37,231 nucleotides of DNA, from contig PEXU01000030.1 of assembly GCA_002774635.1 (NCBI GenBank), positions 23,368 through 60,598 of the forward strand, written 5' to 3'. This document shows, in pieces, positions 9,881 to 16,543 of the stretch. This stretch comes from Candidatus Kerfeldbacteria bacterium CG08_land_8_20_14_0_20_40_16 (GTDB lineage: Bacteria; Patescibacteriota; Patescibacteriia; UM-FILTER-42-10). Below the pieces are notes generated by a model, which ran no database searches, was not told where the DNA came from, and worked only from the letters and a program-made list of their open reading frames with translations. The translations under genes and the position numbers were made by a program. Within the stretch, counting starts at the first letter, position 1; each line of letters starts with the position of its first letter.

Positions 9881-11035
9881 ATGGAAATTAAACCAGATAT
9901 CGAGACATTTGCCAAAATAAAAGTATTAGGAGTAGGAGGAAGTGGCGGAGCAGCAATCAATCGAATGGTTTCTTCCAAAATCAAGGGAATTGATTTTATT
10001 GCCATTAATACCGATGCTCAAGCGCTGCACCATTCTCAAGCAACTGCTAAAATTCACATTGGAAAAAACACCACTCGCGGTTTAGGAGCCGGCATGGATC
10101 CGGAACTGGGCCAAAAGGCGGCTGAGGAAAACCGCGAAGAATTATCCGAGCTTTTAAAGGGTTCGGATATGGTTTTTATTACCTGTGGATTAGGCGGCGG
10201 AACAGGCACGGGAGCATCACCAATCATTGCTGATATCGCCAAAGAGGTCGGGGCCCTAACGGTGGCTGTGATAACCAAGCCTTTTGCCTTTGAAGGAGAA
10301 CAGAGAAGATCGATTGCCGAAAGCGGCTTAAGAGATCTGGCTGATCGGGTAGATTCTACAATTACTATTCCTAATGATCGCATTTTGCAGATTATTGACA
10401 AAAAAACATCTCTATTGGAAGCGTTTGGGATAGTAGACGATGTATTGCGGCAGGGCGTGCAGGGAATTTCCGATTTAATAACTGTTCCGGGTTTGATTAA
10501 CGTTGATTTTGCCGATGTTAAAGCGATTATGGAGAATACCGGTTCCGCTCTGATGGGCATTGGAAGCGCCAGTGGCGAAAATAGAGCAATAGAGGCAGCA
10601 AAGGCCGCAATTGACAGTCCTTTACTGGAATTAAATATTGATGGTGCAAAAGGTATTTTATTTACGGTAACAGGTGGTCCGGATCTAGGAATGCACGAAG
10701 TCAACGAAGCAGCTAAAATTATCACCGAGTCTGCTGATCCTAACGCTAAGGTGATATTTGGATCAGTAATTGACGAAGATTTAGAAGATGAAGTAAGAAT
10801 TACCGTGATTGCCACGGGATTTGGAGAGGGGGCGAAAGCCAAGACAATAAAAAGAGAAACGGTGCTGCCTTCCGAAGACATAAATGTTTTTGGCCGCATC
10901 GAAGAGCCGATTGTTGCTGCCCCTTCTGTGCCAGCCGCGAGCCGTGGCTCAGTGAAAGAAGAAAAGAAATCCGTGAGCAAAAAAGAAGAGGAGGATCTGG
11001 AAATCCCCGCCTTCATTCGCAAGAAAATGATGTAA
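9881..11035 (+). CDS. ftsZ: Cell division protein FtsZ
   Basis: 'GVGGSGGAAINRM', tubulin signature 'GLGGGTGTGASPIIA', 'INVDFADVKAIM'. Confidence 0.98.
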   Translation: MEIKPDIETFAKIKVLGVGGSGGAAINRMVSSKIKGIDFIAINTDAQALHHSQATAKIHIGKNTTRGLGAGMDPELGQKAAEENREELSELLKGSDMVFITCGLGGGTGTGASPIIADIAKEVGALTVAVITKPFAFEGEQRRSIAESGLRDLADRVDSTITIPNDRILQIIDKKTSLLEAFGIVDDVLRQGVQGISDLITVPGLINVDFADVKAIMENTGSALMGIGSASGENRAIEAAKAAIDSPLLELNIDGAKGILFTVTGGPDLGMHEVNEAAKIITESADPNAKVIFGSVIDEDLEDEVRITVIATGFGEGAKAKTIKRETVLPSEDINVFGRIEEPIVAAPSVPAASRGSVKEEKKSVSKKEEEDLEIPAFIRKKMM

Positions 11036-11045
11036 AATTAATATT

Positions 11046-11085
11046 TAAGAAGGCGCGAATACGCATTCGCGCCTTCTTTGTTTTT
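11046..11085 (+). terminator. Rho-independent terminator of ftsZ
   Basis: GAAGGCGCGAAT-acgc-ATTCGCGCCTTC stem followed by TTTGTTTTT. Confidence 0.88.
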
Positions 11086-11320
11086 CGTAAAGCATATTGC
11101 TATACTTAAAAGCATGAATCCCGTTAGAGAAAAGCAAATGTTTTACACATAACATTATGCAAAGCTTAAAAAACAAACATTGGTATACTGGTTGCACTAA
11201 CAATCTACGGAAGCGCTTTAGAGAACACAATAATAACTTAATATTATCTATTAAAGGTCGAGGTCCTTTCGTTCTAATTTATTATGAAGCGTGTTTAAAC
11301 AAAGATGATGCTTTTGCTCG

Positions 11321-11350
11321 CCCCGCTTGGAGGCAAGGCCTCTAACGGAG
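11321..11350. repeat. Short degenerate palindrome inserted in the GIY-YIG gene
   Basis: CCCCGCTTGGAGGC-aag-GCCTCTAACGGAG imperfect hairpin related to the CCCCGTTAGA termini; interrupts the AR-ER codons. Confidence 0.55.
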
Positions 11351-11377
11351 CCAGAGAAAGATACCTAAAATCAGGTA

Positions 11378-11432
11378 TGGGCCCCGTTAGAAATTTAAAT
11401 GATTTTCTGTTAAAAATTTCTAACGGGGTGGG
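11378..11432. mobile_element. 47-bp palindromic miniature element with TGGG target duplication
   Basis: TGGG|CCCCGTTAGAAATTT...AAATTTCTAACGGGG|TGGG; 15-bp perfect IRs at 11382-11396 and 11414-11428. Excision restores SGMGKRYLKN. Confidence 0.85.
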
Positions 11433-11480
11433 CAAAAGATATTTAAAAAATCGTCTAAAGCGCTTCCTTTCTCTAACGGG

Positions 11481-12683
11481 ATGAAAGTAGCGTTTTTCAC
11501 CAATAATTATCTTCCCCGAATCAGCGGTGTCGCTAATTCCGTTGAATTTCTAAGAAAATCGCTAGAAGAATTAGGAATAGAGGTGTTTGTTTTTGCGCCA
11601 AGCTATGAAATTAACGATTACCCTTCTAGTCAAGAGCGGATAATCAGAATCCGTTCCTTAAGATTCTGGTGGCTAAAAAGATTTGCGTTTCCACTGCCTT
11701 TTTTTAACATCCAAAAAATAAATCGGGTACTATCTCGCATCCAGCCGGACATTATCCATTTTCACCAGCCTTTTTTACTGGGCCGGCTGGCTCTAAAATG
11801 GGCAATTAAATCTAGAGTGCCGGTGGTTTTCACTTATCACTCTCTTTATGAAGAGTATGTCCATTATTTTCCTTTCCATCAAAAAATATGCAAAAAAATG
11901 GCCAGTTACTACACGGTGGATAGCGCTAACAAAAGCAATTTAATTATTTGTCCCACCGAACAAGTCGCTGATTATCTGCGTGCGAAGGGGGTAAGTAATA
12001 GAATAGTGGTAGTACCAACCGGGATAGACTTTAATTGTTACGGTCAACGCTTTACCGAGAAGCAACTAAGGGAGTTTAAGCAAACTCTCGGGATTACTAC
12101 CGACAATAAAATCTTGCTTTACGTAGGGAGAATGGTTAAAGAAAAAAACATCCAATTTTTATTGAGAGCGGCGGAAAAGATTCTAAAGCAGAGAAAAGAC
12201 ATGATATTAATTATGGTGGGAGACGGCACTCTTCTAAGTTCCTATTGCCGATTCGCTCAAAAGATGAGAATTGATAAACAGATAATCTGGACCGGTTCTC
12301 AGCCGCCGGAAAAACTCCCCTGGTTTTACCAAATTGCTGATCTGTTTCTTTTCCCATCCAAAACCGATACGCAGGCGATCGTGCTTTACGAAGCGTTAGC
12401 CAGCGGTCTGCCGGTGATTGCCGTTGCTTCTTTGGCCAGCAAAGCGATTGTTAAAAACGGTGATAATGGTTTTCTATCTAGTGATGATTTGGGAGAATTT
12501 TCCCGGGCAGTAATCAATAATTTATCTTTCAAACAAAAAAAGCCCATTTTTCTAGAACAAAAGAAATATACCCCGTCCGAAATCGCTCTCTTTGTTTATC
12601 AGCTTTATCAGAAAGTAATTTCAGAGTATTCCTTTGCCAAAAAATATCATTCGGTAAGCTATAAAACTAATGAATCAGTCTGA
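11481..12683 (+). CDS. Glycosyltransferase family 4 (GT-B; diacylglycerol glucosyltransferase-like)
   Basis: 'MKVAFFTNNYLPRISGVANSVEFL...', 'LYVGRMVKEKNIQFLLRAAE', 'LFLFPSKTDTQAIVLYEALASGLPVIAV'. Confidence 0.92.
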   Translation: MKVAFFTNNYLPRISGVANSVEFLRKSLEELGIEVFVFAPSYEINDYPSSQERIIRIRSLRFWWLKRFAFPLPFFNIQKINRVLSRIQPDIIHFHQPFLLGRLALKWAIKSRVPVVFTYHSLYEEYVHYFPFHQKICKKMASYYTVDSANKSNLIICPTEQVADYLRAKGVSNRIVVVPTGIDFNCYGQRFTEKQLREFKQTLGITTDNKILLYVGRMVKEKNIQFLLRAAEKILKQRKDMILIMVGDGTLLSSYCRFAQKMRIDKQIIWTGSQPPEKLPWFYQIADLFLFPSKTDTQAIVLYEALASGLPVIAVASLASKAIVKNGDNGFLSSDDLGEFSRAVINNLSFKQKKPIFLEQKKYTPSEIALFVYQLYQKVISEYSFAKKYHSVSYKTNESV

Positions 12684-13950
12684 TAACAAACCAGTCCCTC
12701 TTTTAGCGGCAAAGGCAGTTCCCAACCTGATCACTTTCTCTCGGCTGGCGCTTTTCTGGCCGATGATTTTAGCTCTTCAAAGCAAGAATTATGGGGTACT
12801 ATTTTTTTGGATAGCACTTTTTTTTCTATTGGATAACTTAGACGGCCATCTTGCCAGAAAGCTCCAAGCGGAGAGTAATTTTGGCAGGTTATTTGATTCT
12901 TTTGTGGATAAAACAGTTTTCTTAGTGTTGGTGATCTTCGCTTTTTATTTTCAGATTATCCCTTTTTATCTCTTTATTGCTGTTTTGTTGATTAATATTA
13001 TCCAACTATCCTTTTCTTTCTGGATTGTCTTTTCCTATGAAAGAAAAGAACTGCCCAGGACGTATTTATCATTAATAGGAGGTGGTATTTTTTTCTTAAG
13101 CCTGTTTTTAAGGGGAGTTTTCGCTGATTTGACTTATTGCTTGGTGATCATCCTTTATTTTAACCATCTCTATTACTACGGAAAACAGATCTGGCTAATT
13201 AAGGCGGATAAGTCTATGTTTTCGAGGAAAATCCGTAAGATAAAAGAAGCGGCAGCAAAAATTCCCGCTTTAAGAAAAATATCCCAATACGTTTTTTTAA
13301 AACTGAAAAGAAGGAACGAGCTTAATTCGCATCCCGTCCAAATAGCAACGGCTGCCAATCTTGTTACCATTACTCGTTTATTGCTTATACCCCCGCTGAT
13401 TTATTATTATTGGCAGCAAGTAACCGCCGGCTGGATTATTCTTTTAGTAATTTTCGTGGGAGCCGATTTTTTAGACGGAGCGCTGGCGCGGCGTTTTAAC
13501 CAAGTGAGCCAGATCGGAAAAATAATGGATGCCGTTGTCGACAAAGTACTGTTCTCTTCTTTTCTGCTAGTATGGCTATTTCAGGGATTATTGCCCGTTT
13601 GGCTGTTTGGATTCATAATAATGCGGGTACTACTAATTCTATTGATGGCCGGAGTAATTTGGCTCACCCCGTTACTTGAATGCCCGGAAGTCTTGACACG
13701 GGGTGATCATAGTTGTCGATCGTACTTGCCACAGGGTATAACGTCCTGTAATCAAGTAACGGGGCTCACGATAAAAAAACCATTGCCCCTATCTTATTTT
13801 AGTTTTATTTCCATTGTATCTCTTCTCTTTTTTATCTACGGACAGAATAACTTTTGGTTAGTGCTCGCCATCTTATTTACTTGGCAATTGATTGTTAATT
13901 ACTGGCATCAAGGAATAGTAAGCTTGATAAATAAAAAAGTAGTCGTATAA
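12670..13950 (+). CDS. Tandem two-domain CDP-alcohol phosphatidyltransferase
   Basis: Two complete DGx2ARx8Gx3Dx3D motifs: 'DGHLARKLQAESNFGRLFDSFVD' and 'DGALARRFNQVSQIGKIMDAVVD'. Confidence 0.88.
   Translation: MNQSDNKPVPLLAAKAVPNLITFSRLALFWPMILALQSKNYGVLFFWIALFFLLDNLDGHLARKLQAESNFGRLFDSFVDKTVFLVLVIFAFYFQIIPFYLFIAVLLINIIQLSFSFWIVFSYERKELPRTYLSLIGGGIFFLSLFLRGVFADLTYCLVIILYFNHLYYYGKQIWLIKADKSMFSRKIRKIKEAAAKIPALRKISQYVFLKLKRRNELNSHPVQIATAANLVTITRLLLIPPLIYYYWQQVTAGWIILLVIFVGADFLDGALARRFNQVSQIGKIMDAVVDKVLFSSFLLVWLFQGLLPVWLFGFIIMRVLLILLMAGVIWLTPLLECPEVLTRGDHSCRSYLPQGITSCNQVTGLTIKKPLPLSYFSFISIVSLLFFIYGQNNFWLVLAILFTWQLIVNYWHQGIVSLINKKVVV
13663..13768. mobile_element. 98-bp palindromic-end element inserted in frame in the phosphatidyltransferase CDS, with CTCA target duplication
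   Basis: CTCA|CCCCGTTACTTGA ... TCAAGTAACGGGG|CTCA; 13-bp perfect IRs at 13667-13679 and 13752-13764. Element plus one duplication is 102 bp (34 codons). Confidence 0.85.
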
Positions 13951-13977
13951 TAATATTTAGACTATCTTAGAATTAAA

Positions 13978-15231
13978 ATGAATAAAATTAAAGAAATGTT
14001 AGATTTCAACAAAAAATCATTCAAGAGTTATATTATTATTTCCATAGTAATTAGTTTCTTAATTGGTGGAATTTCCGGCGCTTTTTTTGGTATGATTGGG
14101 GGAAGTTTAATTACTCCTTCGATTAAGGATTTCTTGAGACTTCCCACTATCTCAAACAGCGATAATACCGGTTCTACTATTAAAAATGTAACTGTTAAGG
14201 AAGAGTCCGCCACGATTGATGTTGTTAATAAAGTAAGCCCGGCCGTGGTGAGCATAGTGGCCACCCAGGATCTGAGCAAGTTGTACCAGCAGAATAGTTT
14301 TTATCCGTTTAATGATTTTTTCGGCTTTGGCTCGCCTAATCAGCAGCAGCCTTCGGGAAAGCAAGAGGTATCCAGCGGAACCGGTTTCATTGTTTCTCCC
14401 GACGGAATGATTGTGACTAACAAACACGTGGTTTCTATATCAGATGCCGAATATTCTGTGCTGACCAATGATGGCAATAGATATGATGCCAAAATAGTAG
14501 CCACTGATCCTTTAAACGATGTCGCTGTTCTAGACATTGATGCTAATAACCTTCCTATTGCCACCTTAGGCGATTCCGATGGTATTCAGATCGGACAGAC
14601 GGTCATTACCATTGGAAACAGTTTGGGGGAATACACTAATACCGTTACCAAAGGAGTGATTAGCGGAATTGACCGAACGATAACCGCCAGTGGGCAAAAT
14701 TCCAGCGAAACTTTGGAAGGAGTAATTCAAACCGATGCTTCGATCAACCCCGGTAATTCAGGCGGTCCTTTAATTGATTTGGATGGCAGTGTTATTGGGA
14801 TCAATACCGCGATTGATCAACAAGGAGAATCTATTGGTTTCGCTATTCCGATTAACGAAGTAAAAACAGTGGTGGATAGCGTTAATAAATATGGTAAAGT
14901 CGTAAGGCCTGTTTTAGGAGTACGCTATATTCTTGTTACTCCAGCCTTAAAAGAACAAAACAATCTTAGCGTTGATTACGGAGCGCTAGTAGTAAAAGGG
15001 CAGTCAGGAGCTTTGGCCGTTGTTCTGGGAAGCGCCGCCGATAAAGCGGGAATTGAAGAGAACGACATCATCCTTGAAATTGATGGCCAAAAAATAGACC
15101 AAAATCACAGCCTAGCGGGAATAATTAGAAAATATAAGCCGGGTGACGCAGTAACTTTAAAAATTCTCCACGACGGAAAAGAGAAAACCGCTCAGGCTAC
15201 TTTAATGGAATATCAAGAAAACTCTAGTTAA
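13978..15231 (+). CDS. HtrA/DegP-family trypsin-like serine protease with PDZ domain, membrane-anchored
   Basis: 'GTGFIVSPDGMIVTNKHVV', 'NDVAVLDI', 'QTDASINPGNSGGPLIDLDGSVIGINTAI', C-terminal PDZ 'ADKAGIEENDIILEIDGQKI'. Confidence 0.95.
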   Translation: MNKIKEMLDFNKKSFKSYIIISIVISFLIGGISGAFFGMIGGSLITPSIKDFLRLPTISNSDNTGSTIKNVTVKEESATIDVVNKVSPAVVSIVATQDLSKLYQQNSFYPFNDFFGFGSPNQQQPSGKQEVSSGTGFIVSPDGMIVTNKHVVSISDAEYSVLTNDGNRYDAKIVATDPLNDVAVLDIDANNLPIATLGDSDGIQIGQTVITIGNSLGEYTNTVTKGVISGIDRTITASGQNSSETLEGVIQTDASINPGNSGGPLIDLDGSVIGINTAIDQQGESIGFAIPINEVKTVVDSVNKYGKVVRPVLGVRYILVTPALKEQNNLSVDYGALVVKGQSGALAVVLGSAADKAGIEENDIILEIDGQKIDQNHSLAGIIRKYKPGDAVTLKILHDGKEKTAQATLMEYQENSS

Positions 15232-15290
15232 AAAGTTGGAGGTATCCGAATCGAAATATCTTTAGGATTGCTTTTCAAAGACAATAATCG

Positions 15291-15316
15291 GTAGGTGGAA
15301 ATTATTTTCCACCTAC
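15291..15316. repeat. Intergenic hairpin GTAGGTGGAAATTATTTTCCACCTAC
   Basis: About 10-bp perfect stem, no T-tract. Confidence 0.5.
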
Positions 15317-15358
15317 ATTAAGATTGCTAAAAACAGCAACTCTTGTTAAAATCATCTT

Positions 15359-16457
15359 ATGCGCGAAGTTATTGAAGAGATTATCAAACTGAAGGAAAAA
15401 ATTTCCAAAATATGGAGGTTTCTTTGACCTTGCTGAATCAAAAGCTCAGATCAAAGCGTTGGAATACGAAATGAACCAGCCCGAATTCTGGAAAAACCAG
15501 TCCCGAGCCAAAAAAGTCAGCCAGAAGCTGGATGACTTAAAAAAGGAAGTGTCAGCTTGGGAAAAACTACAGCAGGAAACGACGGAGCTATTAGAAATCG
15601 CTCAATTAGACGAGGCGGACCAGGATGTTAATTTAAGAAAAGAAGCCGAGACTAAGCTCCAAGAGCTCCAAAAAAAGTACGAGCAACTGGAGTTTTTTAC
15701 TTTACTAGATGAAGAGTATGATCGCAATGATGCCATTTTCTCCATTCACGCCGGCACCGGCGGGGTAGACGCCCAAGACTGGACCGCCATGCTTTTAAGA
15801 ATGTATCTCCGCTTCTGTGAAAGAAAAGGGTTTAAAACCAGAATTGTACAGGAAAGCCGCGGGCAGGAGGCCGGAATCAAAAGCGTCACGGTGCTGGTCC
15901 AAGGAACCTGGGCTTATGGCTATTTGAAAGCCGAGGCGGGCGTGCATCGACTGGTTCGCATTTCTCCTTTTGATGCCGAAAAAATGCGGCACACCTCTTT
16001 TGCCCTTTTAGAGGTATTGCCTGATCTGGGAGATTTAAAAAGTATTGAGCTTAAGGAAGAAGATTTAAAAATAGATACTTTCCGTTCTTCCGGCCACGGC
16101 GGCCAGAGCGTTAATACCACTGATTCGGCCGTTAGAATAACTCATAAGCCTACCGGAATAACGGTATCCTGCCAAAACGAACGTTCCCAGCTCCAGAATA
16201 AGGAATTCGCTCTAAAAATACTAAAGAGCAAGCTCCATCAATTGCGGCTTTCCCAACGCAAAAAAAAGCAGAATCAATTAAAAGGAGAAGCAATTTCTGC
16301 GGAATGGGGTAACCAGATCCGTTCTTACGTTCTCCATCCCTATAAAATGGTGAAAGATCATCGGACGAAATATGAAGTAAAAGAACCGGAAAAAGTACTC
16401 AATGGAGAAATTGATGAATTTATCGAAGCTTTCTTGCGAAAGGAAATTAGGAAGTAG
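15359..16457 (+). CDS. prfB: Peptide chain release factor 2, expressed via programmed +1 frameshift
   Basis: ATG at 15359; zero frame ...IWRFL then TGA (15425-15427); +1 frame at CTT TGA C continues DLAESKAQIKALEYEMNQPEFW. SD-like GGAGG at canonical spacing. 'SSGHGGQSVNTTDSAVRITHKPTG' GGQ motif. Confidence 0.95.
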
Positions 16458-16540
16458 GAAGTTAGCTTGTAGGAAGTTAACTTGCGGCTTGTAGATACCT
16501 AAATTCTACAAGCTACAAGCTAATTTCCTAACTTCCTAAC
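16447..16540. repeat. Long imperfect inverted repeat between prfB and glmS, built from TAGGAAGTTAGCTTGTAG-like words
   Basis: TTAGGAAGTAGGAAGTTAGCTTGTAG ... CTACAAGCTACAAGCTAATTTCCTAACTTCCTAA. Confidence 0.7.
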
Positions 16541-16543
16541 AAC

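Larger units (their letters stand above)
11114..11484 (+). mobile_element. Inverted-repeat-bounded element containing a degenerate GIY-YIG gene, flanked by ATGA direct repeats
   Basis: ATCCCGTTAGAGAAA (11118-11132) and perfect reverse complement TTTCTCTAACGGGAT (11468-11482); ATGA at 11114-11117 and 11481-11484. Confidence 0.7.
11138..11484 (+). pseudogene. GIY-YIG nuclease-family protein, disrupted by one frameshift and two palindromic insertions
   Basis: Reconstruction: MFYTYIMQSLKNKHWYTGCTNNLRKRFREHNNNLILSIKGRGPFVLIYYEACLNKDDAFARERYLKSGMGKRYLKNRLKRFLSLTG. One extra A near 11150-11152 breaks the start; insertions at 11321-11350 and 11382-11428. Confidence 0.85.

Noticed and set aside
10251-10265. 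CCCTAACGG in ftsZ as another CCCGTTAG-family end
   Set aside because: Encodes the conserved GALTVAV strand of FtsZ; no inverted partner or duplication.
10054-11022. 322-aa minus-strand ORF opposite ftsZ
   Set aside because: Shadow ORF antisense to a clear FtsZ; Ser/Pro-rich low-complexity translation, no family resemblance.
11157-11345. Track ORF of 62 aa taken as an intact GIY-YIG protein
   Set aside because: It is only the middle of a frameshifted and insertion-disrupted gene; the terminal ...ARPAWRQGL comes from an inserted palindrome.
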